Positions 35,098 to 44,128 of a stretch of DNA of 64,000 nt are shown one piece after another. Positions within the stretch are counted from its first letter, which is position 1; the number at the start of each line of letters is the position of its first letter. The DNA is from Lacrimispora sp. 210928-DFI.3.58. GTDB lineage: Bacteria > Bacillota > Clostridia > Lachnospirales > Lachnospiraceae. Where the stretch lies: positions 16,818 to 80,817 of the forward strand of contig NZ_JAJCIC010000022.1 in assembly GCF_020554865.1 (NCBI RefSeq), written 5' to 3'. Position numbers and translations under genes: made by a program. Below the pieces are notes generated by a model. It made no database searches. It had not been told where the DNA came from and saw only the letters and a list, made by a program, of their open reading frames with translations.

Positions 35098-35128
35098 CGG
35101 GTGTGTCCACCGACACACCCGATTTTTT
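35098..35128 (+). terminator. Partial terminator between mglB and mglA
   Basis: CGGGTGTG (35098-35105) pairs with CACACCCG (35114-35121), followed by ATTTTTT. This is a common position for attenuation after an abundant binding-protein cistron. Confidence 0.85.
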
Positions 35129-35172
35129 AAGAGTAGCAAGGACTATAATTTGTATTTGAAAGGAGTAACGGG

Positions 35173-36705
35173 ATGGCAGATCAATACAGACTTGAGATGG
35201 TAGGGGTCAGCAAGACATTCCCTGGCGTAAAGGCACTCGATGGAATTCACTTAAAAGTACGTCCCGGAACCGTCCATGCCCTGATGGGTGAGAACGGAGC
35301 AGGTAAATCCACCCTCATGAAATGCCTCTTTGGCATTTACAAAATGGATGAAGGCCAGATTTTTATTGATGGAGAAAAGACAGAGATAAGCAATCCGGAT
35401 GATGCTTTGCACAAAGGACTTGCAATGGTGCATCAGGAGCTGCAGCCTATTCCAGAGCGTTCTATTGCAGAGAACATGTATCTGGGAAGATATCCCATGA
35501 AGGGATTCGGGCCATTAAAGATCGTAGACCACAAGACCATGAACAGCGAGGCTGAGAAGTGGTTAAAAGATGTAAAAATGAATTTTAATCCCAAAGCAAA
35601 GTTGGGAACATTATCAATCGGACAGATGCAGTCAGTGGAGATCGCAAAGGCGGTAAGCCAGAATGCAAAGCTGGTGATCCTGGATGAGCCAACCTCCTCC
35701 CTGACTGATAATGAGGTAGAAGCCCTCTTCCGCATTATCCGCGATCTGAAGTCAAGAGGCGTTTCTATGATATATATCAGCCATAAGATGGCTGAGATCC
35801 GTCAGATTGCTGATGATATCACTATCATGCGTGACGGTACATACGTAGGTTCATGGGAGGTAAAGGATATCTCCGATGACGAGATCGTAAAACAGATGGT
35901 AGGACGTGAGCTGACCAATGTTTATCCTCCAAAGGAGGACTACCGGACAGAGGAGACCGTCCTCAAGGTGGAGAACCTTTGCAGCATCCATGAGCGTTCC
36001 TTCCAGAACTGCTCCTTTGAGCTGAAAAAGGGCGAGATCCTGGGCTTTGGAGGCCTGGTAGGCGCGCAGAGAACAGAGATGATGGAGGCCATTTTCGGAA
36101 TGCGCCACATTGCCAGCGGCACCATAGAGGTGCTGGGAAAGAAGGTGACCATCAAGAGGCCGCAGGATGCCATCAATGACTCTGTGGGCATGATCACAGA
36201 GGACAGGCGCGGCACTGGTATCTTCGGCTGCCTGAGCATTGACGATAACACTGCCATTGCTTCCTATAAGAACTATACCAGCATGGGCAAGATCGATAAG
36301 AAAAAAGTAGACGCAGTAGTAAAGGACAGCATTGCGAAGCTGAACATCAAGACTCCCAGCGGTAAGACACTGATACAATCCCTGTCAGGCGGCAACCAGC
36401 AGAAGGTTATCATTGCAAGGTGGCTTGCCAACAATCCGGACATCCTGATTATGGATGAGCCTACCAGAGGTATTGACGTAGGCGCGAAGTATGAAATCTA
36501 TCAGATCATGATCGACCTTGTAAAGCAGGGCAAATCCATTATCATGATTTCATCTGAAATGCCTGAGCTCATCGGCATGTCCAACCGCATCATCGTTATG
36601 TGTAACGGACATATCACCGGCGAGGTGGAAGGCGAAGAAGCTACCCAGGAGAGGATCATGGCCTTTGCGACCCAGTTCGATCTTCAGGGCAAATCAAGTA
36701 AATAA
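35173..36705 (+). CDS. mglA: Galactose/methyl-galactoside import ATP-binding protein
   Basis: Two ABC ATPase domains in one chain (510 residues). First domain: Walker A MGENGAGKSTLMKCLFG (about 38-54), LSIGQMQSVEIAKAVS signature, LVILDEPTSSLT. Second: GFGGLVGAQRTEMMEAIFG, a degenerate Walker A usual for sugar ATPases of this class, LSGGNQQKVIIARWL and ILIMDEPTRGIDVG. It energises the MglC permease. GAAAGGAGTAACGGG is the ribosome site. Confidence 0.93.
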   Translation: MADQYRLEMVGVSKTFPGVKALDGIHLKVRPGTVHALMGENGAGKSTLMKCLFGIYKMDEGQIFIDGEKTEISNPDDALHKGLAMVHQELQPIPERSIAENMYLGRYPMKGFGPLKIVDHKTMNSEAEKWLKDVKMNFNPKAKLGTLSIGQMQSVEIAKAVSQNAKLVILDEPTSSLTDNEVEALFRIIRDLKSRGVSMIYISHKMAEIRQIADDITIMRDGTYVGSWEVKDISDDEIVKQMVGRELTNVYPPKEDYRTEETVLKVENLCSIHERSFQNCSFELKKGEILGFGGLVGAQRTEMMEAIFGMRHIASGTIEVLGKKVTIKRPQDAINDSVGMITEDRRGTGIFGCLSIDDNTAIASYKNYTSMGKIDKKKVDAVVKDSIAKLNIKTPSGKTLIQSLSGGNQQKVIIARWLANNPDILIMDEPTRGIDVGAKYEIYQIMIDLVKQGKSIIMISSEMPELIGMSNRIIVMCNGHITGEVEGEEATQERIMAFATQFDLQGKSSK

Positions 36706-36726
36706 TCCAAACAGGAGGTTTTGGTC

Positions 36727-37725
36727 ATGACAGCGAAAAAATTTAATGTAAAGGATTTCCTTATCAATAACGGAATCATTGCCGTTCTTGTATTGTTGGC
36801 TATTTATACAGGTATTATGCAGCCCACGTTCTTTTCCGGCGGCAACCTGATCAACATTGCTCTTAACGTAGCACCACGTTTTATCATCGCCTGCGGCGTA
36901 TCCGGGTGTCTGATCACAAAGGGCACGGACCTTTCAGCAGGACGTATGGTAGGCCTTGCTGCCTGCTTAGCAGGTACTCTGCTCCAGAAGGCAGACTACA
37001 GCGGCAAGTTCTTCCCGAATCTGCCTGACTTCGGCACATGGTGGGTGCTTGTAGTTCTCATCATCTGTATTGTAATATGCGGAATCTTTGGCTGCATCAA
37101 CGGCCTGGTAGTTTCCTTCCTTCAGGTTCCTGCATTCATCGGAACACTGGGCATGCAGCTGATCGTATACGGTGTCTGCCTGGTATACACCAACGCAACT
37201 CCCATCGGCGGCTACCGTCCGGCTTACACAGAGGTTGCAAAGGGCAAGCTCTTTGGCTTCTTCCCATATCTGTTCATCATTGCCCTGGCAGTAGGCATTG
37301 TTATGTGGTTTGTATATAATAAGACCCCGCACGGCAAATATATGTACGCCATCGGCGGCAACGAGCAGGCAGCAGAGGTTTCCGGTGTTAACACAAAGAG
37401 GACAAAGATCATCATCTACATCACAGCAGCAGCACTGTACGCACTGGGCGGCTTCCTTGTAGGCGCGAAATCCGGCGGTTCCTCCGTTAACATGGGCCAG
37501 GGCTGGGAGCTGGAGGCAATTGCAGCTTGTACCATCGGCGGCGTGTCTGTAAACGGTGGTATCGGACGTATCTCCGGCGTTCTGATCGGCGTTCTGGTAT
37601 TCGAGATCTTAAAGACCTGCTTACAGTATCTGGGCGTTAATACGAACTACCAGTACATTGCACAGGGTATCGTTATCGTAGTAGCAATCGCTCTGGATAT
37701 CAGAAAGTACATTGCGAAGAAGTAA
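36727..37725 (+). CDS. mglC: Galactose/methyl-galactoside ABC transporter permease
   Basis: Polytopic permease of the RbsC/MglC class (332 residues, about 8-10 hydrophobic spans). TKGTDLSAGRMVGLAACL is the conserved early loop, and ALGGFLVGAKSGGSSVNMGQGWELEAIAACTIG the cytoplasmic coupling region. ATG 36727 follows AGGAGG by eight bases. Its stop codon shares a base with the start of the next small gene (TAATG). Confidence 0.92.
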   Translation: MTAKKFNVKDFLINNGIIAVLVLLAIYTGIMQPTFFSGGNLINIALNVAPRFIIACGVSGCLITKGTDLSAGRMVGLAACLAGTLLQKADYSGKFFPNLPDFGTWWVLVVLIICIVICGIFGCINGLVVSFLQVPAFIGTLGMQLIVYGVCLVYTNATPIGGYRPAYTEVAKGKLFGFFPYLFIIALAVGIVMWFVYNKTPHGKYMYAIGGNEQAAEVSGVNTKRTKIIIYITAAALYALGGFLVGAKSGGSSVNMGQGWELEAIAACTIGGVSVNGGIGRISGVLIGVLVFEILKTCLQYLGVNTNYQYIAQGIVIVVAIALDIRKYIAKK

Positions 37726-37943
37726 TGCCTATGGACGAGAGGCAGGAGAGATCCGGGTCCGAGGAGGAGCTTCAGGAGGAGATCCGCAGGCTGAAGGAGG
37801 AAAATGAACAGCTGCGTGAGCTTTCCGCCAAGGAACGGCTCTATGAGAAGATACACGTATCGGTAAGGACCATGGATATGATCATCGCAGGCCTTTGCAT
37901 CCTGTTTGTGATCGTCGTCATATTAGGGATGATGAAAGGCTGA
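37725..37943 (+). CDS. Small coiled-coil, single-span membrane protein coupled to mglC
   Basis: 72 residues. Residues 12-38 form a highly charged coiled-coil heptad region (EEELQEEIRRLKEENEQLRE), and residues 53-70 a single membrane span near the C-terminus (MIIAGLCILFVIVVILGM). The start overlaps the mglC stop (TAATG), so it is translated by coupling. A strong terminator follows. I do not recognise a family; it could be an accessory or stability subunit of the importer, or a tether for a cytoplasmic partner. Confidence 0.75.
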   Translation: MPMDERQERSGSEEELQEEIRRLKEENEQLRELSAKERLYEKIHVSVRTMDMIIAGLCILFVIVVILGMMKG

Positions 37944-37969
37944 CAAACGTATATGGAATGGACAAAAGA

Positions 37970-38027
37970 GCCCTGGCAGCAGGCAGTGTGCGCGGATATG
38001 CACTGTGCCTTACGCCAGGGCTTTTTT
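37970..38027 (+). terminator. Terminator of the mgl operon
   Basis: GCCCTGGC (37970-37977) pairs with GCCAGGGC (38014-38021), then TTTTTT. An inner CAGTGTGCG...TGCACTGTG stem extends it. Convergent with the CYTH gene. Confidence 0.9.
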
Positions 38028-38064
38028 CATAGGAAACTCCTCCGGAGCCTCCTATGTAACAAAA

Positions 38065-38532
38065 TTAATCCTTCCGCTGAGCCGATCCCTGGGACAGGCG
38101 GCTGTTCTGGTATTCACCGGAAAAGGTGACGTCCCTGGCAAACCACTCCGGGGGAGTGAAGGCCCTTGCCTCCTCCTCCGTGGGAAACTCCACCTCAGCC
38201 AGTATAAGTCCCTGGTAGTCTCCTTCGAAGACATCCAGCTCAATGGTGAGAGAGCCGGAGGAGGCAAGGGGGATCATATAGCGCTTTTTGGTAAGGACAA
38301 TGCCGTCAGCCTTTGTGAGAAGGTGGTGGTAGGCCTCCTCTGTCAGGGGAAGGTTGTACTCCTCTCTGGCGAGAAGGCCCTTGCCCTTATAGGTCAGATA
38401 GTAGTCCTCATTGTCACGGCGGATGCGCACCACAGGGGAGGTGCAGAGGTAGGCCTGCTCGATCCGGCGGCAGGGGTAGGAACAGTAATCGTCCGGGGCT
38501 TTTTCGATGAGAAACTTGCGTTCGATCTCCAT
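38065..38532 (-). CDS. CYTH domain protein (triphosphate tunnel enzyme family)
   Basis: 155 residues starting MEIERKFLIEK, the ExExK signature of CYTH/triphosphate tunnel proteins. Later VRIRRDNEDYYLTYKGKG, KKRYMIP, LTIELDVFEG and AEVEFPTEEEA supply the alternating basic and acidic strands that line the tunnel. Members hydrolyse inorganic tripolyphosphate or thiamine triphosphate, or cyclise ATP. The short bacterial form is most often a tripolyphosphatase, but the substrate is unproven here. It is a lone gene facing the mgl operon. Confidence 0.88.
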   Translation of the reverse strand: MEIERKFLIEKAPDDYCSYPCRRIEQAYLCTSPVVRIRRDNEDYYLTYKGKGLLAREEYNLPLTEEAYHHLLTKADGIVLTKKRYMIPLASSGSLTIELDVFEGDYQGLILAEVEFPTEEEARAFTPPEWFARDVTFSGEYQNSRLSQGSAQRKD

Positions 38533-38595
38533 AGTCAGTCTCCTTTCGTTTCGCGCTCTGGCGCTTGATCATGTTTCATCATATCACGTATCCTC

Positions 38596-38624
38596 TTGCA
38601 CGGAAAGGGATAAATTTGTATACT
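38596..38624 (+). promoter_or_regulatory. Promoter of the ATC-hydrolase-like gene
   Basis: TTGCAC (38596-38601), 17-bp spacer, TATACT (38619-38624); AAAAGGAG ribosome site at 38641. Confidence 0.75.
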
Positions 38625-38658
38625 GAACCTACATGGATAGAAAAGGAGTTTAAAGCAT

Positions 38659-39366
38659 ATGAAAAGGCAGGATTATACAGCAGAGCATCACGCGCTGCTG
38701 CTGGGGCTGTTTGGAAAGACGCTGGAGGAGCGGTATGGGGAATACGGCCTTGATGTACTGGCAAATGGGATCATACGGTACGGGCATCAGCGGGGCAGGA
38801 GGATGAGGGAACGGGCGGTCAGGGATGGGCGCAGGCTGGACTATGAGACATTTCTGGCATATGGAGAGCTGCGCATCAGCTCCGGACCGGAGGATTACAG
38901 TACAAAGCAGGAATCACCGGTATACGTAAACTGCTGCCACCGCTGCATGTGGCAGGAGGGCTGGGCCAAATATGGTCTGGAGAGATATGGGGAGCCCTAT
39001 TGCCGATATGTGGATATCAGCCTGGTCCAGGGCTTTAACCCGGACATGGTCATGATCACAAAGACAGCCATTGGCCTGGGAGATGACTGCTGTACCTTTG
39101 TCAATGTGGGATATGAGCAGACAGAGGAGAGCAGAAAACGGATCGCAGCGGTAAAGGAGGAGCTGGCAGGAAGGTATACAAAAGACTTCCTCTACCACAG
39201 CGGACATCTGTTGGCTGCCTTAAGGGATACCACAGCAGACATTTTCGGAGCAGAAACAGGAGATCGGACCGCAGAGCAGACAGCAGGAGCATTTGAGAAA
39301 TATCTGGACAGCGGGGCAGCGGCAGAGCTTCTGGCGGAGGCTTCCCTGGATTTCGACAGGATCTGA
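38659..39366 (+). CDS. L-2-amino-thiazoline-4-carboxylate hydrolase-like protein
   Basis: 235 residues. The central block PYCRYVDISLVQGFNPDM followed by KTAIGLGDDCCTF matches the pattern of the ATC_hydrolase family (Cys/Asp-rich, GxDxCxF-like). CCHRCMWQEGW supplies more conserved cysteines. The family is named after the Pseudomonas enzyme that opens the thiazoline ring toward L-cysteine, but most clostridial members are uncharacterised, so this substrate is only a label. It has its own promoter and no related neighbours. Confidence 0.65.
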   Translation: MKRQDYTAEHHALLLGLFGKTLEERYGEYGLDVLANGIIRYGHQRGRRMRERAVRDGRRLDYETFLAYGELRISSGPEDYSTKQESPVYVNCCHRCMWQEGWAKYGLERYGEPYCRYVDISLVQGFNPDMVMITKTAIGLGDDCCTFVNVGYEQTEESRKRIAAVKEELAGRYTKDFLYHSGHLLAALRDTTADIFGAETGDRTAEQTAGAFEKYLDSGAAAELLAEASLDFDRI

Positions 39367-39550
39367 AATAAGGCAATATCCGGAGGCAGTTCTGGTGGCA
39401 GAAACCTTGTATACAAGCGGATTTAGTGGTTTTTACTAAGTTTTCTCTTTTTTTTATGACAGTCTCATGTTTTTTATCCCTTTTCAGAAAAAAATATAAA
39501 TGTTAAAATAATGTCACCGTGTAATAAAATAGAAAAAGGGAGAATATAGT

Positions 39551-40105
39551 ATGGCAAAGGTTTTTGCATTTCTTGCAGATGGTCTGGAAGAAGTGGAATG
39601 TCTTGCGGTGGTAGACGTATTGCGCCGCTCTGGCGTGGAGACCACCCTGGTTTCTGTCACCGGGAAGAGGGAGATCACAGGCTCCCATGGCATTGTATTT
39701 TTGGCAGATGCATTGTTTGAGGACGTGAACCCGGATGAGGCAGATGTATTGTTCCTGCCAGGAGGCATGCCTGGTACGACCAACCTGAAGGCCCACGGCG
39801 GATTGGCAGCCGCCATCGAGAAGGCCAACCAGCAGGGCAGGAGAGTGGCCGCGATCTGTGCAGCCCCCAGCATATTGGGAGCCATGGGGCTGTTAAAGGG
39901 CAGGACGGCTACCTGCTATCCGGGCTTCGAGGAGCTTTTGGTAGGCGTTTCCTATACCAGCCAGGGCGTTGTCACGGATGGGAACATCACCACAGCCAGG
40001 GGCTTAGGATATGCTCTTGATCTGGGACTGGAGCTGATCCGGCTGTTACAGGGATCACAGCACTCGGAGCAGGTAAAAGAAGCAATCCAGTATGACCGGT
40101 TTTAA
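39551..40105 (+). CDS. DJ-1/PfpI family protein
   Basis: 184 residues with the DJ-1 fold: VFAFLADGLEEVECLAVVDVLRRSG at the start, the glutamate in GLEEVE, and the nucleophile-elbow cysteine in RRVAAICAAPSILGAMGLL near residue 107. Members act as glyoxalase/deglycase-type stress proteins or chaperones. It is a single gene with a terminator directly after (40115-40165) and GAAAAAGGGAG before the ATG. Confidence 0.88.
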   Translation: MAKVFAFLADGLEEVECLAVVDVLRRSGVETTLVSVTGKREITGSHGIVFLADALFEDVNPDEADVLFLPGGMPGTTNLKAHGGLAAAIEKANQQGRRVAAICAAPSILGAMGLLKGRTATCYPGFEELLVGVSYTSQGVVTDGNITTARGLGYALDLGLELIRLLQGSQHSEQVKEAIQYDRF

Positions 40106-40114
40106 AACGTTGGG

Positions 40115-40165
40115 AAGATATCCATTTTTTTTGCTGAAAAGGGCGGAAAGAATGGATATCTTTTT
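40115..40165 (+). terminator. Terminator after the DJ-1 gene
   Basis: AAGATATCCATT (40115-40126) pairs with AATGGATATCTT (40151-40162), followed by a T/A run. T-runs on both sides make it potentially bidirectional. Confidence 0.85.
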
Positions 40166-40195
40166 AAAAAAAAGCTAGTATTTTTAAGCCCAGCA

Positions 40196-40204
40196 TGATA
40201 TAAT
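40196..40204 (+). promoter_or_regulatory. Extended -10 promoter of trigger factor
   Basis: TGATATAAT, an extended -10 with weak -35. The leader forms two small stems (GCTACATTGAAGTGTAGC and GCCC...GGGC) before the AAGGAGG ribosome site. Confidence 0.7.
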
Positions 40205-40274
40205 GCTACATTGAAGTGTAGCGCCCTCATGGATATGGGCGAATCACATATATTTTAAGGAGGAACCCATAGCA

Positions 40275-41561
40275 ATGAGTGTACAAGTGGAAAAATTAGA
40301 GAAGAACATGGCAAAGCTGACAATCGAGGTCAGCTATGAGGACTTCAGGGATGCAATGAAGAAGGCCTTCAACAGAAACAAGAACAAATTCAACATCCCA
40401 GGCTTCCGTAAGGGAAAAGCTCCTATGGCTATGATCGAGAAGATGTATGGCGAGGGCGTTTTCTATGAGGACGCTGCTGACGAGGCTATCAATGCTACCT
40501 GCATGGACGCAATGAACGAGAGCGGACTGGATATCGTTTCCAGACCAGAGGTTGCAGTAGAGCAGATCGGCAAGGACAAGCCATTTATCTATACAGCTCT
40601 GGTAGCAGTAAAGCCGGAGGTAACCTTAGGCGAGTACAAGGGCATTGAGGTGGAGAAGGCTGACGCAGCTGTTACTCCGGAGGATGTTGAGGCTGAGCTC
40701 AAGAAGGTACAGGAGCAGAATGCAAGACTTCTTACCGTTGAGGATCGTCCGGTTGCTGACGGCGATCAGACTGTGATCGACTTTGAGGGCTATGTAGACG
40801 GCAAGACCTTTGAGGGCGGCTCTGCAGAGAACTTTGATCTGACCATCGGCTCCCATGCATTTATCGATACCTTTGAGGAGCAGCTGATCGGCAAGAACAT
40901 CGGTGAGGAGTGCGAGGTCAATGTGACCTTCCCGACAGAGTACCATGCAGCAGATCTGGCCGGCAAGCCTGCTACCTTTAAGGTAACCGTAAAGGAGATC
41001 AAGGTGAAAGAGCTGCCTGCACTGGATGATGAGTTTGCAGCAGAGGTTTCCGAATTTGATACCCTGGATGAATATAAGAAGGATATCGAGGCAAAGATCT
41101 CCGAGAGAAAGCAGAAAGCAGCTGCTTCTGAGAACGAGAACCGCGTAGTGGATAAGGTTGTGGAAGGCGCAACCATGGAGATCCCTGACAAGATGGCAGA
41201 TGCCCAGATCGACAACATGGTCCAGGAGATGGCACGCAACATGCAGAGCCAGGGACTGTCCATGGATCTGTATCTGAAGTACACAGGCATGACAGCTGAC
41301 CAGTTAAGAGAGCAGATGCGTCCACAGGCATTAAAGCGCATCCAGACCAGACTGGTATTAGAGGCAGTTGTGAAGGCTGAGGACATCCAGGTTTCCGACG
41401 AGCGCTTAGACGAGGAGATCGCTAAGATGGCAGAGTCCTACCAGATGGAGGCTGACAAGTTAAAGAGCTACATGACAGACAACGACAAAAAGCAGATGAA
41501 GGACGACATCGCCGTACAGGAGGCAGTTGACTTCCTGGTTGCAGAGGCAAAGCTGGTATAA
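40275..41561 (+). CDS. tig: Trigger factor
   Basis: Ribosome-bound chaperone and prolyl isomerase. The N-terminal ribosome-binding signature GFRKGKAP is at about residues 42-49, the FKBP domain spans about 150-245 (DGDQTVIDFEGYVDGKTFEGG; GSHAFIDTFEEQLIG), and a helical C-terminal chaperone domain follows. 428 residues. It uses highly biased codons. It heads the tig-clpP-clpX-lon-engB group. Confidence 0.96.
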   Translation: MSVQVEKLEKNMAKLTIEVSYEDFRDAMKKAFNRNKNKFNIPGFRKGKAPMAMIEKMYGEGVFYEDAADEAINATCMDAMNESGLDIVSRPEVAVEQIGKDKPFIYTALVAVKPEVTLGEYKGIEVEKADAAVTPEDVEAELKKVQEQNARLLTVEDRPVADGDQTVIDFEGYVDGKTFEGGSAENFDLTIGSHAFIDTFEEQLIGKNIGEECEVNVTFPTEYHAADLAGKPATFKVTVKEIKVKELPALDDEFAAEVSEFDTLDEYKKDIEAKISERKQKAAASENENRVVDKVVEGATMEIPDKMADAQIDNMVQEMARNMQSQGLSMDLYLKYTGMTADQLREQMRPQALKRIQTRLVLEAVVKAEDIQVSDERLDEEIAKMAESYQMEADKLKSYMTDNDKKQMKDDIAVQEAVDFLVAEAKLV

Positions 41562-41563
41562 GA

Positions 41564-41606
41564 CCTATACATGCCGCTCATCCGGCGGCAGGGTTTTTAA
41601 AGTAAA
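41564..41606 (+). repeat. 3' half-copy of the dispersed repeat acting as tig terminator
   Basis: CATGCCGCTCATCCGGCGGCAGGGTTTTTAAAGTAAAA matches the second hairpin and tail of the REP/BIME-like element. The hairpin plus T5 immediately after the tig stop would terminate transcription. The rest of the 367-bp gap to clpP holds another GC-rich stem near 41656-41683 and repeat copy C. Confidence 0.75.
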
Positions 41607-41749
41607 ACGGCATGGGCTCATGCCGCGAATCACATAAGATACGGGGGATTTTCGGGCGGGCAGTCTACGTTCCGTCCGGGGGTCTCCTGGTTTCATCATA
41701 GGCATATTTGATGGATGCCGGTGATGTTAGTGTTGCCTTGCGGCGGCGA

Positions 41750-41873
41750 ATTTTTTATAGTAAGCCTGCATGCGCCCGGTAGCGGACGCGCCACCACACC
41801 GCGAAAGTCTGGCGGGCGCATTGGGCATACCTGAATACATGCCGCCTATCCGGCGGCAGGACTTTTATAGTAA
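41750..41873 (+). repeat. REP/BIME-like dispersed palindromic repeat, copy C
   Basis: Nearly identical to copy A (545-668). It ends 55 bp before the clpP start, followed by a small GTAACTGT...ACAGTTAC palindrome (41870-41896). It forms a false open frame in phase with clpP. Confidence 0.85.
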
Positions 41874-41928
41874 CTGTGAGGGAGCTGAACAGTTACGGGA
41901 CAAGATAGTAAGACAGGAGGATGGTTAT

Positions 41929-42510
41929 ATGAGTTTAGTACCTTACGTCATTGAGCAGACCAGCCGCGGAGAGCGTTCCTACGATATTTATTCGAGACTG
42001 TTAAAGGAGAGGATCATATTCCTGGGAGAAGAAGTAAATGATGTTTCTGCCAGCATTGTAGTGGCACAGCTTCTGTTTTTGGAGGCCGAGGATCCCGGAA
42101 AGGATATCTCCCTCTATATCAACAGCCCAGGAGGCTCTGTTTCAGCCGGTTTTGCAATCTACGATACTATGAATTACATCAAGTGTGATGTATCCACCAT
42201 CTGCATCGGCATGGCTGCCAGCATGGGAGCATTCCTTCTGTCAGGAGGCGCAAAGGGCAAGCGCTTTGCTCTTCCAAATGCAGAGATCATGATCCATCAG
42301 CCCTCCGGCGGTGCCAGAGGCCAGGCCACAGAGATCCAGATCGTGGCGGAAAACATTTTAAAGACAAAGAAAAAGCTGAACAGCATTTTGGCAGCAAATA
42401 CAGGAAAGACCATAGAGGAGATTGCCAGAGATACCGAGCGCGACAACTATATGTCCGCCCAGGAGGCAAAGGAATATGGTTTAATTGATGAGATTATTGC
42501 CCATCATTAA
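41929..42510 (+). CDS. clpP: ATP-dependent Clp protease proteolytic subunit
   Basis: Serine protease forming the barrel used by ClpX. The start [20 protein letters not shown] at 41929 follows AGGAGG by eight bases and gives 193 residues, the normal size. The catalytic triad falls at S98 ([10 protein letters not shown]), H123 (MIHQPSGG) and D172 (ERDNYMS), the same numbering as Bacillus. The frame is open further upstream but only through the repeat element. Confidence 0.97.
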   Translation: MSLVPYVIEQTSRGERSYDIYSRLLKERIIFLGEEVNDVSASIVVAQLLFLEAEDPGKDISLYINSPGGSVSAGFAIYDTMNYIKCDVSTICIGMAASMGAFLLSGGAKGKRFALPNAEIMIHQPSGGARGQATEIQIVAENILKTKKKLNSILAANTGKTIEEIARDTERDNYMSAQEAKEYGLIDEIIAHH

Positions 42511-42606
42511 TGCGTAACGATCCGGTCATGGGGCAAATGAAAAACAGGAAGACCTATGGCGGATGGTTCGGGATTGTATATGGAAATGAAAGGTTAGGTA
42601 TATTGT

Positions 42607-43923
42607 ATGCCAATTAGACCAGATGACACGATCCGCTGCTCCTTCTGCGGAAGAACTCAGGATCAGGTACGTAAGATGATCGCCGGAGCAGGCAACAGCA
42701 ATGTATATATCTGCGATGAGTGCATTGAGCTGTGCTCGGAGATCCTTGAGGAGGAGCTGAATGGAGAGGAAGAAGAGGTCCCCTCCTTAAATGACATCCA
42801 CCTTTTAAAACCAAAGGAGATCAAAGCATTCCTGGACGAATACGTGATCGGTCAGGATGAGGCGAAAAAGGTGCTGTCTGTAGCGGTGTATAACCACTAC
42901 AAACGTGTTACAGCCTGCCAGCAGCTGGATGTGGACGTCCAGAAGAGCAATATTTTAATGATAGGCCCCACAGGTTCAGGTAAGACCTATCTGGCCCAGA
43001 CACTGGCGAAGATCCTCAATGTGCCTTTTGCCATTGCAGACGCCACTGCCCTGACGGAAGCCGGATACGTTGGCGAGGATGTGGAGAACATCCTTTTAAA
43101 GCTGATCCAGGCAGCTGACTATGACATTGCCCGTGCAGAGTACGGAATCATATATATTGACGAGATTGACAAGATCACAAAGAAGTCCGAAAATGTCTCC
43201 ATCACAAGGGATGTTTCCGGCGAAGGCGTGCAGCAGGCACTGCTCAAGATCCTGGAAGGCACGGTTGCCAGCGTTCCACCTCAGGGAGGCAGAAAGCACC
43301 CGCACCAGGAGCTTCTACAGATCGACACCACCAACATCCTGTTTATCTGCGGCGGCGCATTTGACGGACTGGAAAAGATCGTGGAGCAGCGCTTGAGCGC
43401 CGGGTCGATTGGCTTTAACGCCGAGATCGTGAACAGGAATGAGATGGATATTGACGAGCTGCTTGCGAAGGTAGAGCCAAAGGATCTGACAAAGTTTGGA
43501 CTGATACCGGAATTCATCGGCCGTGTACCCGTGATGGTGGCCTTAAAGCAGCTTACCATGGATGCCATGGTGCGCATCCTGTCAGAGCCGAAAAATGCCC
43601 TGACAAAGCAGTATCAGAAGCTTTTCGAGCTGGATAATGTAAAGCTTGAATTTACCAGGGAAGCCCTGGAGGCCATTGCCAAGCTTGCCGTTGACCGCAA
43701 GATCGGTGCCAGAGGCCTGCGTTCCATCCTGGAATCCACGATCATGGACCTGATGTATGAGATCCCCTCCGATGACACCATCGGCATATGCACCATTACG
43801 AAGGACGTGGTGGATAAGACGGGAGAGCCGGAGCTCATTTACCGCGATATGCCGCCGGCTGCTGCCCGCAAACCTTTATCAGAGAGGATGCGCCAGGGCG
43901 GCAAAGCCGGAGAGATTGCATAA
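42607..43923 (+). CDS. clpX: ATP-dependent Clp protease ATP-binding subunit
   Basis: AAA+ unfoldase of 438 residues. The N-terminal zinc-binding domain has [11 protein letters not shown] and CDECIELC (four Cys at about residues 12-40), Walker [13 protein letters not shown] (about 121-132), Walker [10 protein letters not shown], the [11 protein letters not shown]-type pore region and sensor motifs ([10 protein letters not shown]). It feeds ClpP. AGGTATATTGT upstream is a modest ribosome site. Confidence 0.97.
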   Translation: MPIRPDDTIRCSFCGRTQDQVRKMIAGAGNSNVYICDECIELCSEILEEELNGEEEEVPSLNDIHLLKPKEIKAFLDEYVIGQDEAKKVLSVAVYNHYKRVTACQQLDVDVQKSNILMIGPTGSGKTYLAQTLAKILNVPFAIADATALTEAGYVGEDVENILLKLIQAADYDIARAEYGIIYIDEIDKITKKSENVSITRDVSGEGVQQALLKILEGTVASVPPQGGRKHPHQELLQIDTTNILFICGGAFDGLEKIVEQRLSAGSIGFNAEIVNRNEMDIDELLAKVEPKDLTKFGLIPEFIGRVPVMVALKQLTMDAMVRILSEPKNALTKQYQKLFELDNVKLEFTREALEAIAKLAVDRKIGARGLRSILESTIMDLMYEIPSDDTIGICTITKDVVDKTGEPELIYRDMPPAAARKPLSERMRQGGKAGEIA

Positions 43924-43960
43924 GGCGGGCCTCAGAGTGAAAGACAAATAGAATGAAAAA

Positions 43961-44031
43961 GGCCGCTGCAAACCGGATATGGCCCACTTTTGCACTGCAA
44001 AGGGAGGGCTTCCAGCTCGCAGCGGTCTTTT
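43961..44031 (+). terminator. Terminator between clpX and lon
   Basis: GGCCGCTGC (43961-43969) pairs with GCAGCGGTC (44019-44027), then TTTT. An inner stem lies in GGGAGGGCTTCC. Confidence 0.75.
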
Positions 44032-44128
44032 GCGCAGAAGGCAGGAGAAGAAAGAGGCTGTAAGCGGCAGCCGGAAATGTTCTCTGCTGCCCATAAAATG
44101 GTTGAAGATACAGAGGTGAAAGTTTGAA

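Noticed and set aside
41770..41928. In-frame N-terminal extension of ClpP by 53 residues
   Set aside because: The extension is the translation of the dispersed repeat. The start at 41929 has AGGAGG and gives the standard length and catalytic numbering.
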